64,000 nucleotides of DNA, taken from contig NZ_LMHK01000002.1 of assembly GCF_001427875.1 (NCBI RefSeq), positions 865,436 through 929,435 of the forward strand, in the 5' to 3' direction. Below the pieces are notes generated by a model. It was given only the letters and a program-made list of their open reading frames with translations. It did no database searches and was not told the origin of the DNA. Positions within the stretch are counted from its first letter, which is position 1; the number at the start of each line of letters is the position of its first letter. Both the position numbers and the translations under genes were made by a program. This DNA comes from Devosia sp. Root685 (GTDB taxonomy: Bacteria > Pseudomonadota > Alphaproteobacteria > Rhizobiales > Devosiaceae). Shown one piece after another: positions 26,229-35,639 of the stretch.

Positions 26229-28586
26229 CTACGCCCCCGCCAGCGGGACATTGCCCATCGCATCGCTGGCTTCGATGACAGCTATTTCCTCAGGCGTCAG
26301 CCCCAATATGGTCTCGAGCACATGCCTGTTGTGCCCGCCGAATTGCGGCGCCGGCCGCACCTGCCCACCGGGCGTTTCACTCAAGTGAATCGGCAGACCC
26401 GGATGACGATGCCGGCCAGCATCGGGATGCTCGAGTTCGGTGAAGAAACCGCGATAATCGAGGTAGGGGTCCGCCGCAAGATCCTTGGGCGTCTGCACCG
26501 GAGCCGCCGCCACCCCTAGCGCTTGTAGCCCCTCGGCGATGGCGTGCTTGTCGCGCGTTCGGGTCCAGCCTGAAATAATCTCGCCGAGCGCCGCATGGTG
26601 CTCAAGCCTTTGTTGCAGCGAACAAAACCGTGGATCTATAGCCAATTCTGGACGTTCCATGGCGTGGCACAGCGCCACCCATTGCCCCTCATCAAGGGCC
26701 GCGATCGCCACCCATTGATCCGCCCCCGCTGCCGGAAAAGCGTCATGGGGCGCGGCGAAATTCACCTGGTTGCCACTGGGCAAGGGATCAATCCCCGTTT
26801 CAGCAGCCGCCAGAATTTCAGCGCCGATCAACTGCATGGCCGCCTCAACCTGCGGCACTTCCACATACTGGCCCCTGCCCGTTTGCTGCCGATAAATCAA
26901 AGCCGTCAGCACGGCCGCCGCGGCATTGAACCCGCCAATCGGATCGAGATAGGACGGCCCGGTCACCTCCGGCTGGCCATCGGGATAGCCGATCATCGCC
27001 GACATACCGGCCGCCATTTCCATCGTCGGCCCCAGCGCGGCATAGCTCGCCATCGGGCCGGTTACGCCAAAGGCCGGCAGCTCGGCAACGATGATATCGG
27101 GCTTGATGGCAGCAAGCGCCGCATAGTCCAGCCCGAGCTTTTTCAGCGTGCCCGGCCGGAAATTACAGATCAGCACATCGGCCACGCCGACCAGCTGCCG
27201 CAGCGTCGCCCGTCCCTGCTCGGTCTTGAGATTAAGGATGCAACTGAGCTTGTTGACGTTCTGGGAATTGAACAGGAACGAGCGGTCGTACCAGCGACTA
27301 CCCGGCTCGCCGTCGGGAAAGTTCACCGGGTTGGGCTTATCCTTGTTAAGCCGCCAGGAATTGACCCGATTGGGCGCCTCGACATGAATGCTCTCGGCCC
27401 CGAAATAGGCCAGCACACGCCCCGACATCGGCCCCGCCCAGGCCGTCGTCAACTCGATGACACGCACATCGCCAAGCGGGCGTGCAGGCGCAACACCACT
27501 CTTGATCTTCTGGGCGCGATCGGGACCAGCGCTGTCACCAGCAGAGCCCAGAACAGGCGCCGGACCCTGCACTTGCCGGGGCGTTTCGGTCATGCGGAAT
27601 GGAGGCCCAAGAATGGTCCTGCCGTCCACTTTTTCCCAATAGTTACGGGCCAGAAGATGCCGGCTTTTGATCAACTCGGAAGGGCGATAGGCCTTGGCCG
27701 CAATCACCTGCGCCGTCTGTAAAACCTCGACCAGATCCTCCGCCGCCATATCGGCAACCTTGTCCTGGATAATGGCGAAAAGCGCGTCCCAATGTGCCCG
27801 CCGCTCGGCCGGATCGGCAAAGCGCGGGTCCATCTCATAGTCCAGGAGGCCCAAGGCCTCGAGCAGCGCATGCCAGCGGAAATTATAGATCCAGATGCAC
27901 ACCCAGCCATCGCGGCACAGCACCTGCCCGGCCTGCACCGCCTGGTCGGTCCGCAGGCGATCCGTACCGTTATAAATGTGCTGCATCACATAGGGAAAAC
28001 ACATGGCCGCCGCCGTCTCGGCTGCATCGATCCGCACCACCTGCCCCCGGCCCGTAGCCTCCCGCGCATAAAGCGCCGTCAGCGCGCCGATATAGGCGCC
28101 GACCCCAGCCGCCATCTCCGCGCGATTTCCCGTACCAAAAAGCGGCTCGCGTCCCGCCGCGCCATTGTTGTGCATCATGCCCGAGAGCGCCTGCAGCACA
28201 ATCTCCGGCCCCAACCACCCCGCCCGCGGCCCGTCGCTACCAAAACTCGAAGCCACCACAACAACAGCCGCCGGATACCGGCGAGACACCGCCGCCCCAT
28301 CCCCATCGCCCGGCAAAACCACCACATCCGCCGCACCCAGCAAACCGGCCAGCAACGGATCATCCATCCCCTCAATCACATAAGACCGCTTGCCGAGATT
28401 AAGATGCGCGAACTGGAGTGACTCGCCATCCCGGGCAAAGGGCGGCATCCGCCGGACAGGCGAGCCATCGGACGTCTCGACCAGCGCGACCTTGGCCCCG
28501 AAATCGGCGAACAGCCGCGCGCAATACTGCCCGGCAAGGCTATTGGAAAGATCGACCACATTCAGGTGACCCAAGGCGCCAGTCAT
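26229..28586 (-). CDS. Two-domain CaiB/BaiF-type (family III) CoA-transferase
   Basis: A 785-aa protein made of two fused family III CoA-transferase domains, about residues 5-345 and 370-770. Each has the start motif (LNVVDLSNSLAGQYCARLFADFG; DVRVIELTTAWAGPMSGRVLAYFG, both longer than usual fragments of the fold) and a GRGQ segment. The second domain keeps the catalytic Asp (SYLDPIGG, Asp548), whereas the first has Glu157 at that position (NRAEMAAG). The N-terminal domain may therefore be structural, as single-domain family members work as interlocked dimers. The ATG has GAGGAG before it. As first gene of the locus, it probably activates the imported acid to its CoA ester. Confidence 0.88.
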   Translation of the reverse strand: MTGALGHLNVVDLSNSLAGQYCARLFADFGAKVALVETSDGSPVRRMPPFARDGESLQFAHLNLGKRSYVIEGMDDPLLAGLLGAADVVVLPGDGDGAAVSRRYPAAVVVVASSFGSDGPRAGWLGPEIVLQALSGMMHNNGAAGREPLFGTGNRAEMAAGVGAYIGALTALYAREATGRGQVVRIDAAETAAAMCFPYVMQHIYNGTDRLRTDQAVQAGQVLCRDGWVCIWIYNFRWHALLEALGLLDYEMDPRFADPAERRAHWDALFAIIQDKVADMAAEDLVEVLQTAQVIAAKAYRPSELIKSRHLLARNYWEKVDGRTILGPPFRMTETPRQVQGPAPVLGSAGDSAGPDRAQKIKSGVAPARPLGDVRVIELTTAWAGPMSGRVLAYFGAESIHVEAPNRVNSWRLNKDKPNPVNFPDGEPGSRWYDRSFLFNSQNVNKLSCILNLKTEQGRATLRQLVGVADVLICNFRPGTLKKLGLDYAALAAIKPDIIVAELPAFGVTGPMASYAALGPTMEMAAGMSAMIGYPDGQPEVTGPSYLDPIGGFNAAAAVLTALIYRQQTGRGQYVEVPQVEAAMQLIGAEILAAAETGIDPLPSGNQVNFAAPHDAFPAAGADQWVAIAALDEGQWVALCHAMERPELAIDPRFCSLQQRLEHHAALGEIISGWTRTRDKHAIAEGLQALGVAAAPVQTPKDLAADPYLDYRGFFTELEHPDAGRHRHPGLPIHLSETPGGQVRPAPQFGGHNRHVLETILGLTPEEIAVIEASDAMGNVPLAGA

Positions 28587-28719
28587 GGCCGCTCCTCGAC
28601 TACAACACGTGTCAGAAAAAAGCTCCTCCGCGCACCGAAAGGCCCGCGCCGGCATGCCCGTCCGCCCGCGTTGTCATGGGGTCGGTTCCGGTTGCCTTAC
28701 CTTGAAACTGTAGCCGTCA

Positions 28720-28759
28720 TTGCATCCGTATGCAACGACGAGTTTGCATCCGCTTGTCA
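28720..28759. promoter_or_regulatory. Perfect palindromic operator plus degenerate second copy before the LacI gene
   Basis: TTGCATCCGTATGCAA (28720-28735) is a perfect 6-4-6 inverted repeat; TTGCATCCGCTTGTCA (28744-28759) matches 11 of 16 positions and starts 24 bp later. Both lie in the divergent gap between the CoA-transferase gene and the LacI gene and would allow one regulator to control both directions. Confidence 0.65.
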
Positions 28760-28800
28760 CTTCGTGCGATAGATCGCCAGCGAGTTGATCGGGTGGGTGC

Positions 28801-29886
28801 ATGAGCGGGGCTGATATTGCAGGTACCAAACGGACCAAGCCGATCACCGCGCGGGAGCTGGCCCGTCTTTTGGGTGTTAGCCAGTCGGCAGTTTCGCGGG
28901 CCTTTACACCCGGCACCTCCATTTCCCCTGAACTGCGCCAGCGCATCCTGCGCGCCTCCGAGGAACTGGACTATCAACCCAATGCCATCGCCTCGATGCT
29001 GTCGACGCGCCGCAGCAATATCGTCGGCATCGTCGTGTCGGAGATGCAGAACCCTTTTTACCCGACGCTGATCGAGAAACTGTCGCGCAGCCTGCAGCAG
29101 GCGGGGCTGCAAAGCCTGATGTTCAACATCACGCGCGGCTCCAATGTCGAAGAGCAGCTGGTCGCGTTGCGCAAATACAATGTCGATGCGGTTGTGGTCA
29201 TCTCGGCAACGGTGGTGTCCGGCCCCTCGCTGCGCTGGGCCACCGAAGGCCGGGCCGCGGTCCTGGTCAACCGGGCCATTCCGGAGGGCGGCATCGCGAC
29301 GGTCACCTGCAACAATGTCGACGGCGCGCGGACCATCGCCAACCACTTCCACGAGATCGGGCGGCACAAGGTAGCTTATATCGGCGGCCTGCCCCACACC
29401 TCCACCAATATGGAGCGCCAGGGCGCCTTCATCCAGCGCGTCGCCGAACTGGGTATGGTGCTCACTCACAGCATGTCCGCCGGAGAATACAGCTTCGAAG
29501 CGGGCTATCATGCAGCGCTCGAGCTGATTGCCAACAGCCGGCCTGACGCGATCTTCTTTGCCAATGATATCCTGGCCATGGGCGGCATGGAGGCGCTGCG
29601 CGACGTTGCAGGCCTGCGCATCCCCGAGGACATTGCCGTGGCCGGCTTCGATGATATCACGCTCGGGCACTGGCCACGCTTTTCGCTGACCTCTTACAGC
29701 CAGCCCGTGGACCAGATGGTCGCAACGACGATCGATCTGATTACCCGGCAACTGGCAAATCCCGATCATCCCGTCACCACTATTCAGCTAAGTGGCGAAC
29801 TGTTCGTTCGCCACTCGAGCGTCGCCGCAACGCCACCGGAAGCGGTGCCCCGGACCCATCCACAGACGACCAAAGCAGCGCCCTGA
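28801..29886 (+). CDS. LacI-family regulator of the CoA-transferase/peptide-type importer locus
   Basis: LacI/GalR-type regulator, 361 aa. DNA-binding part ITARELARLLGVSQSAVSRA, then the minor-groove helix PNAIASMLSTRRSNIVGIVV and an effector-binding domain (FANDILAMGGMEALRDV, AVAGFDDITLGHWPRFSLTS). It is divergent from the CoA-transferase gene, and palindromes of one sequence type lie before itself and before the thioesterase gene four kilobases away. Its inducer is unknown; it is likely a metabolite of the imported compound. Confidence 0.88.
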   Translation: MSGADIAGTKRTKPITARELARLLGVSQSAVSRAFTPGTSISPELRQRILRASEELDYQPNAIASMLSTRRSNIVGIVVSEMQNPFYPTLIEKLSRSLQQAGLQSLMFNITRGSNVEEQLVALRKYNVDAVVVISATVVSGPSLRWATEGRAAVLVNRAIPEGGIATVTCNNVDGARTIANHFHEIGRHKVAYIGGLPHTSTNMERQGAFIQRVAELGMVLTHSMSAGEYSFEAGYHAALELIANSRPDAIFFANDILAMGGMEALRDVAGLRIPEDIAVAGFDDITLGHWPRFSLTSYSQPVDQMVATTIDLITRQLANPDHPVTTIQLSGELFVRHSSVAATPPEAVPRTHPQTTKAAP

Positions 29887-29922
29887 ATCGTTTGCCGGCG
29901 CTTGCCGTGCCCTGGTCCATCC

Positions 29923-31386
29923 TCACCAGGACACCGCGATATATTTGGCTTCGCAGAACTCCAGAATGCCGTGATGAGCGCCCTCGCGGCCGAGGCCACT
30001 CTGTTTGACACCACCAAAAGGTGCGGCCGGGTCCGAGGCGAGGCCCCGATTGAGTCCGACCATGCCAGCCTCAATCTTTTCGGAGACACGCAGACCACGG
30101 GCCATGTCTCCTGTGAAGACATAGGCAATGAGGCCATATTCGGTATCATTAGCCTTGGCGATGACTTCCTCTTCAGTCTTGAAGCTGGCGAGCGGCGCCA
30201 CGGGCCCGAAGATTTCGTCTCGCACCAGCATGGAGTCCGCAGGCACGTTCTTGAGCACGGTGGGCGGATAATAGTAGCCCTCGCCGCCCGCCGCCTTGCC
30301 GCCAGCCAGCGCTGCGGCGCCCTGCCCGACGGCCGCGTCCACCAGGCCGCTGATCCGATCGAGCGCCTCCTGATTGATCAGCGGACCGCATTGCACGCCG
30401 TTGTCATAACCCTTGCCCAGCTTGAGCGCGCCCATGCGTTCGGCGAGCTTCTTGGCGAAGGCATCCATGATGCCTTCCTGCACATAGAAGCGGTTGGCGG
30501 CGGTGCAGGCCTCCCCGCCATTGCGCATCTTGGCCACCATCGCCCCCTCGATCGCCAGATCGAGATCGGCATCGTCGAAGACCACGAAGGGGGCATTTCC
30601 GCCCAGTTCCATGGAGCATGAAATGACCGTGTCGGCGGCCTCGCGCAACAGGCGGCGTCCCACTTCGGTCGAGCCGGTAAAGCTCAACTTGCGCACGCGC
30701 GAGTCATGCAGCATGGCGCTGACGGTGGCGCCGGCCTTGGAGGTGGTGAGCACATTGACCACGCCATCGGGCACGCCGGCCTCGCGATAGATTTCGGCCA
30801 GGGCATAGGCGGTAAGCGGCGTCTCGGTTGCCGGCTTGAGCACGCAGGTGCAGCCGGCCGCCAAAGCCGGGGCGATCTTGCGGGTCGCCATGGCGGCGGG
30901 GAAATTCCATGGTGTCACCAGCACAGCGACGCCGATGGGCTGATACTGCACCAGGATGCGGTTGGCCCCGCTAGGCGCCACCGACAGGTCGCCATTGAGG
31001 CGCACGGCCTCTTCGGAGAACCAGCGGAAGAATTCGGCGGCATAAACGACTTCACCCTCGGCATCGGGCAGGGCCTTGCCGTTTTCGAGGCTGATCAGCT
31101 GGGCCAGCATGGCCTTGCGCTCAATCATCAGCTCGTAGCAGCGGCGCAGGATGTCCGAGCGCTTGCGGGGCGCCGTGGCAGCCCAGGCCGGGGCTGCGGC
31201 ATGGGCCGCGTCGACGGCACTTAGGGCGTCCTCGACACTGGCATCGGCAACGCTGGTGATTGGCTTGCCGGTAGAGGGATCGATGACATCGATGCGCTTG
31301 CCGGTGCTGCCGGGGCGCCACTGGCCGCCGATCCAGAGGTCGGCTGGCAGCGTGGCGGGATCGAAGGAAAAAGGAGAACTGGTCAT
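29923..31386 (-). CDS. NAD(P)-dependent aldehyde dehydrogenase, succinate-semialdehyde type
   Basis: Aldehyde dehydrogenase, 487 aa. Key residues are in VTPWNFPAAM (Asn), SMELGGNAPFVVF (Glu) and GGEACTAANRFYV (nucleophile Cys). The overall sequence is of the GabD/semialdehyde dehydrogenase subgroup. It is the last gene of the second minus-strand operon and overlaps the iron alcohol dehydrogenase gene by one base. With two enolase-superfamily enzymes upstream, oxidation of a semialdehyde such as 2-ketoglutarate semialdehyde or succinate semialdehyde is plausible; the substrate is inference. Confidence 0.88.
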   Translation of the reverse strand: MTSSPFSFDPATLPADLWIGGQWRPGSTGKRIDVIDPSTGKPITSVADASVEDALSAVDAAHAAAPAWAATAPRKRSDILRRCYELMIERKAMLAQLISLENGKALPDAEGEVVYAAEFFRWFSEEAVRLNGDLSVAPSGANRILVQYQPIGVAVLVTPWNFPAAMATRKIAPALAAGCTCVLKPATETPLTAYALAEIYREAGVPDGVVNVLTTSKAGATVSAMLHDSRVRKLSFTGSTEVGRRLLREAADTVISCSMELGGNAPFVVFDDADLDLAIEGAMVAKMRNGGEACTAANRFYVQEGIMDAFAKKLAERMGALKLGKGYDNGVQCGPLINQEALDRISGLVDAAVGQGAAALAGGKAAGGEGYYYPPTVLKNVPADSMLVRDEIFGPVAPLASFKTEEEVIAKANDTEYGLIAYVFTGDMARGLRVSEKIEAGMVGLNRGLASDPAAPFGGVKQSGLGREGAHHGILEFCEAKYIAVSW

Positions 31387-32633
31387 CAGCTTGCTCTGGC
31401 GTCAGGTTGATTGGGTGAGGAAAGGGACTGGCGATCGCCCGAGAAGGCGGCGGCGACCAACTGGTCCATGCCGGCGCGGTCAACCGGCCTCGGATTGTTC
31501 TTGATCAGGCGGTTGGCGCCCAGCGCCTGTTCGGCGATCCAGGGCAGATCCTTGGCCGCGATGCCGATCTCGGCCAGGGTTGCAGGTATCCCAACGGCGC
31601 CGAGCAGTTTCGTGATGCCCTCGATGGTCGCATCGGCCGCGGCCTCGTCGTCGCTATTGCCCGTAACGAGGCTCATCAGGCGCCCAACCGTCGCAATCTC
31701 GGCGGTGACGTGGTGGCGGTTGAACTGGAGAGCATAGGGCAACATCAGCGCGACGCCCAGGCCATGGGCGGTGTGGGTCAATGCCCCCACCGGATATTGC
31801 ACGGCGTGGCAAATCGAAGTCCCGGCGCTGCCGAACGCAAGGCCCGCCAGCATGGAGCCCAACATGACATCGGTCCGGGCAACGAGGTCATCGCCTTGAT
31901 CGACGGCGCGCACCAGCGACTGGCCGATGCTGGCAATGGCCGTCCTCGCATGCTGGTCGGTCAATGCATTCTTGCCCACGAAGACATGTTCGAGGGTGAT
32001 CGCCGCATCGCCATCGCGGGGGGCATTGGTAAAAGCCTCGATGGCATGCACCAGCGCATCGGCGCCCGAAGCGGCGGTCAGGCCCGGCGGGCAGGTCAGC
32101 GTCAATTCGGGGTCGCAGATCGCCGTGTCGGGAATGAGATAGGGGCTGGCGATTCCCACTTTGACCGCCCGGTCGGGATCGGCGACCACGGCGACAGGAG
32201 TAACTTCCGAACCGGTGCCGGCGGTGGTCGGCACGGCAACGACTGGCAGCAGGGGACCGGGTATCTTGAACTCGCCATAATAGTCGCTCATCGCGCCGCC
32301 ATGGGTCAGCAGCAGCGCGATAACTTTCGCGGCATCAATGCAGCTGCCGCCGCCAATGCCAACGATAACATCGGCCGAAGCGGCACGACCGGCCACGACA
32401 CCGGCTTCGATACATTCGGCCGGCAATTCGGCTTCCACGCCGTCATAAAGGGTGACCGCGACGCCGGCCGCGCGGATGGTGTCGATCACAGCGGCAAACT
32501 GGGCATCGGCGGCCATGCGGGCATCGGTAACGACCAGGGCCCGGGCGCCGAGCTTGGCCACATAGCCGCCCAGCGCCAGGCGCTGTCCGCGGCCAAACAG
32601 GATATTTCGAGGTGAGCGCAAAGCCCCAAACAT
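31386..32633 (-). CDS. Iron-containing alcohol dehydrogenase
   Basis: Group III metal-dependent alcohol dehydrogenase, 415 aa. The NAD(P)-binding VGIGGGSCIDAAKV and PTTAGTGSEVTPVAV are present, and metal ligands are visible in SGADALVHAIEAF and CHAVQYPVGALTHTAHG. The ATG at 32633 has GAAGGA before it; the TTG five codons upstream is less good. It lies 11 bases after the Ldh2-family gene. It would interconvert an alcohol or hydroxy acid and the carbonyl compound used by the following aldehyde dehydrogenase. Confidence 0.88.
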   Translation of the reverse strand: MFGALRSPRNILFGRGQRLALGGYVAKLGARALVVTDARMAADAQFAAVIDTIRAAGVAVTLYDGVEAELPAECIEAGVVAGRAASADVIVGIGGGSCIDAAKVIALLLTHGGAMSDYYGEFKIPGPLLPVVAVPTTAGTGSEVTPVAVVADPDRAVKVGIASPYLIPDTAICDPELTLTCPPGLTAASGADALVHAIEAFTNAPRDGDAAITLEHVFVGKNALTDQHARTAIASIGQSLVRAVDQGDDLVARTDVMLGSMLAGLAFGSAGTSICHAVQYPVGALTHTAHGLGVALMLPYALQFNRHHVTAEIATVGRLMSLVTGNSDDEAAADATIEGITKLLGAVGIPATLAEIGIAAKDLPWIAEQALGANRLIKNNPRPVDRAGMDQLVAAAFSGDRQSLSSPNQPDARAS

Positions 32634-32644
32634 GGGTCGTTCCT

Positions 32645-33652
32645 TCAATTGGTCAAAGCCGGCTCTCCGGCAAGTTCGCAGAGGCGGCTCCAGGTCACGT
32701 CAGCGACCTTTATGCCTTCCTTTATGGCCCGCTGGCGCAGATCGCGGCCACGTTCTCCCGGAATACGGACCTCGCTGAAGCCTTCGGCGGGCGCCTCGGC
32801 CCGCAAGAGGTCGAGAAAACCGGCAACCGGGGCGAGGTTTTGGTCGATGACGATAAAGAGGTCCGCCTTGCTGGCAACCTCGGTAGAATCGAGCGTGCCC
32901 TTGACCTCGCGCCCGATGGCGGCACCAGCCAAGCTCGTCACCAGCAATTCGAAAGCCAACCCCAGGGCGTAACCCTTGGCATTGCCAAAGGGGGCAATCG
33001 CCCCGTCGCGCGCTGCGGCCGCATCAGTGGTCGGATTACCCTCTCCGTCGAGCGCCCAGCCGAGCGGAATGGGCGCACCACGATTGGCATGGTCATGCAC
33101 TTCGCCCATCGAGACGATACTGGTGGCCGTATCCATCATGAAGGGTCCGTTGCCCGTCGGCAGGCCGATAGCGATTGGATTGGTACCGATCATGGCCCGG
33201 CGTCCGCCCCAGGGGTGGACCAGGGCCTCGCTGGTGGAAAAGGCGATGAGACAACGGCCCGCTTCGGCCACGCGGTCGGCATAAAAACCGAGCATGCCGA
33301 TATGATTGGAATTGGCGATGGAGGCGAGCGCGACGCCCTGAGTGCTGGCTCGTTCGAGCAGGGCATCGATGGCCGCCTGCGCCACGACGGGCCCGAGCCC
33401 TCGCTGCCCGTCGACATGGAGGAAACCGGGCGCGCGCCAATCGTGATGGCCGCGCGTCGTGGGATCGGCGACACCATTGGCGATGCGCTCGACAATCCTC
33501 GGGAGGCGCAGCAAGCCATGCGAGGCGATGCCCCGCATTTCCGCGTCGAGCAGCAGATCGCGCTGCAGCACAGCATGCGCGTCCGGCACGCCCGCCTGAG
33601 CGAGAATGCGGTCGACGACGATCACGGCCTTTGAATAATCAATACTGGGCAT
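32645..33652 (-). CDS. Malate/L-lactate dehydrogenase-family (Ldh2) oxidoreductase
   Basis: NAD(P)-dependent oxidoreductase of the Ldh2 family (YlbC, YiaK, DpkA relatives), 335 aa. Family motifs are RGIASHGLLRLPRIVERI, ANSNHIGMLGFYADRVAE, GTNPIAIGLPTGNGPFMMD and GNAKGYALGLAFELLVTSL. Known members reduce 2-keto acids such as 2,3-diketo-L-gulonate or a cyclic imino acid. It follows the ATPase gene by nine bases within the sugar-acid-like operon. Confidence 0.87.
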   Translation of the reverse strand: MPSIDYSKAVIVVDRILAQAGVPDAHAVLQRDLLLDAEMRGIASHGLLRLPRIVERIANGVADPTTRGHHDWRAPGFLHVDGQRGLGPVVAQAAIDALLERASTQGVALASIANSNHIGMLGFYADRVAEAGRCLIAFSTSEALVHPWGGRRAMIGTNPIAIGLPTGNGPFMMDTATSIVSMGEVHDHANRGAPIPLGWALDGEGNPTTDAAAARDGAIAPFGNAKGYALGLAFELLVTSLAGAAIGREVKGTLDSTEVASKADLFIVIDQNLAPVAGFLDLLRAEAPAEGFSEVRIPGERGRDLRQRAIKEGIKVADVTWSRLCELAGEPALTN

Positions 33653-33661
33653 AGAAGGCTT

Positions 33662-34666
33662 TCAGTTCGATAGTTCCGCCAGAGGTTCGGGCGCCATTGC
33701 CTCTCCGAGACGGGATGCGATCGGCCAAGCCTGCGCAAAGTGACACGCGGCCAGATGATTGTCTGCCACCTGTGCCAGTGCCGGTTCTTCGCGCCTGCAG
33801 ACGTCCTGCGCAATCGGGCAGCGCGTGTGGAAGCGACAGCCCGGAGGAATGCGGATCGGACTCGGCGGATCCCCTTGCAACAGGATACGTTTGCGGCGCT
33901 TTTGCGGATGGGAAGCGGGCACAGCCGAGAGCAGCGCCTCCGAATAGGGATGCCGTGGCGCCGAGAAGAAAGAGGCCTTGGGCGCCAGTTCGACGATCTT
34001 GCCGAGATACATCACGGCGACGCGGTCAGCGATGTGCTTCACCGTCGCCATGTCATGCGAGATGAACAGATAGGCCGTGCCTTTTTCCTCCTGCATGTCC
34101 TGGAGGATATTGATCACCTGCGAGCGCACCGACACATCGAGCGCTGAAACCGGCTCGTCGGCGACGATGAGGCGAGGCCCCAGGGCGAAGGCGCGGATAA
34201 TGCCGAGGCGCTGGCGCTGCCCGCCGGAAAACTGGCGCGGCCAGTTGTCGACATGCTTGGCGCTCAACCCTACCGCCCTGAGCAGGGTTTCCGCCGTCTC
34301 GCGGCGCTGGCGCGCGCCCTTGACCATACCGTGAATCGACAGCGGTTCGGTGACGATATCGCCGGCGGTCATGCGCGGGTCGAGCGAGGAAAACGGATCC
34401 TGGAACACGAACTGGATGTCGCGGCGGATTGCCTTCAAGGCACGCTGCGACATGCGGGCCATATCCTGTCCCTCGAAGCGGATCACGCCGGCCGTCGGGT
34501 CGGTAAGGCGCAGGATCAGCCGCGACACGGTGGACTTGCCGCAGCCCGATTCCCCGACCAGCGCCAGGGTCTCGCGCTCGCCCAGCGAGAAGCTGACGCC
34601 ATCGACCGCCCGGACGCTGCCGCCGAAGATTTTGCTGAGATCGGTGACTTCAAGCAGCTTGGTCAT
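33662..34666 (-). CDS. Peptide-type ABC transporter ATPase, DppF family
   Basis: ATP-binding subunit, 334 aa. Walker [14 protein letters not shown], signature [16 protein letters not shown], Walker B LIVADEPVSALDVS and the C-terminal dipeptide/oligopeptide cysteine motif CRFHTRCPIAQDVC. It starts inside the end of the DppD-type gene with a 17-base overlap. It forms a heterodimer with that protein to drive the two permeases upstream. Confidence 0.92.
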   Translation of the reverse strand: MTKLLEVTDLSKIFGGSVRAVDGVSFSLGERETLALVGESGCGKSTVSRLILRLTDPTAGVIRFEGQDMARMSQRALKAIRRDIQFVFQDPFSSLDPRMTAGDIVTEPLSIHGMVKGARQRRETAETLLRAVGLSAKHVDNWPRQFSGGQRQRLGIIRAFALGPRLIVADEPVSALDVSVRSQVINILQDMQEEKGTAYLFISHDMATVKHIADRVAVMYLGKIVELAPKASFFSAPRHPYSEALLSAVPASHPQKRRKRILLQGDPPSPIRIPPGCRFHTRCPIAQDVCRREEPALAQVADNHLAACHFAQAWPIASRLGEAMAPEPLAELSN

Positions 34667-35639
34667 TGGCCTGCCTCCGTGCCCAGCACGCGACCGACTG
34701 ATCGGCAGAGATGGGTAGCAATTGGGGAACGCTCGTGTCGCATTCCGGGCGCCGTTCGGGGCAGCGCGGATGGAAAGCGCAGCCCGAGGGCATTTCGGAA
34801 ATGTGGGGCACCGCCCCCCCAATGGCCGGCAGGCGGCGCTGCTCGGGCATTTCCAGCGTCGGCGTGGCATTATGCAGGCCGATCGAATAGGGGTGCTGAG
34901 GATTGTCGAACAGGGTTCCGACCTCAGCCTTCTCCACCACCCGGCCGCCATACATGACGTTCACCCGGTCCGCGATTTCGGCCACGACGCCGAAATCGTG
35001 GGTGATGATGATGATGGCGAGGCCAAGCTCCTTCTGCTTGGCGCGCAGCAGGTCGAGGATTTGCGCCTGGATGGTGACGTCGAGCGCGGTCGTGGGCTCA
35101 TCGGCGATCAGCAATTTGGGCTCGCAGGCGAGCGCCATGGCGATCATCACCCGCTGGCGCATGCCGCCGCTCATCTCGTGCGGGAAATTGTCGATGCGGC
35201 GTTGCGGATCGGGAATGCCCACCGATTCCAACTGCTCGATGGCCCGCGCCCGCGCTGCCTTGGCCGAAAGGCCCAGATGCTTGCGCAGCGGCGCGGCGAT
35301 CTGATCGCCAACCCGCATGACCGGGTTGAGCGCGGTCATCGGTTCCTGAAAAATCATGGAAATGTCGTTGCCGCGCACTTGCTCAAGCTCGGCGCGCGTT
35401 GCGGTGGTCATTTCCCGGCCCTCGAACTCAATCGAGCCGGCATTGACCCGGGCCGCACCCGGCAGCAGGCGCATGGCAGCAAGCGCCGTCAGGCTCTTGC
35501 CCGAGCCCGATTCCCCAACGAGGCCCAGGCATTCGCCGCGACGCAAGGTGATATCAACGCCGCGCAGGGCCTGGATCGTGCCCTCACCGCTCCCAAAGGC
35601 GACCTGCAGATCGCGGATCGTCAGAAGATTTTCGGTCAT
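34650..35639 (-). CDS. Peptide-type ABC transporter ATPase, DppD family
   Basis: Second ATPase of the importer, 329 aa. Walker [14 protein letters not shown], signature [16 protein letters not shown], Walker [15 protein letters not shown] and a C-terminal [14 protein letters not shown]. It overlaps the DppC-type gene by four bases. Unlike the importer at 16-24 kb, whose two ATPases are fused, here they remain separate. Confidence 0.92.
   Translation of the reverse strand: MTENLLTIRDLQVAFGSGEGTIQALRGVDITLRRGECLGLVGESGSGKSLTALAAMRLLPGAARVNAGSIEFEGREMTTATRAELEQVRGNDISMIFQEPMTALNPVMRVGDQIAAPLRKHLGLSAKAARARAIEQLESVGIPDPQRRIDNFPHEMSGGMRQRVMIAMALACEPKLLIADEPTTALDVTIQAQILDLLRAKQKELGLAIIIITHDFGVVAEIADRVNVMYGGRVVEKAEVGTLFDNPQHPYSIGLHNATPTLEMPEQRRLPAIGGAVPHISEMPSGCAFHPRCPERRPECDTSVPQLLPISADQSVACWARRQANDQAA

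Noticed and set aside
29911-29930. CCTGGT/ACCAGG hairpin between the LacI and aldehyde dehydrogenase genes as a bidirectional terminator
   Set aside because: The stem is six pairs, overlaps the dehydrogenase coding end and lacks T-runs.
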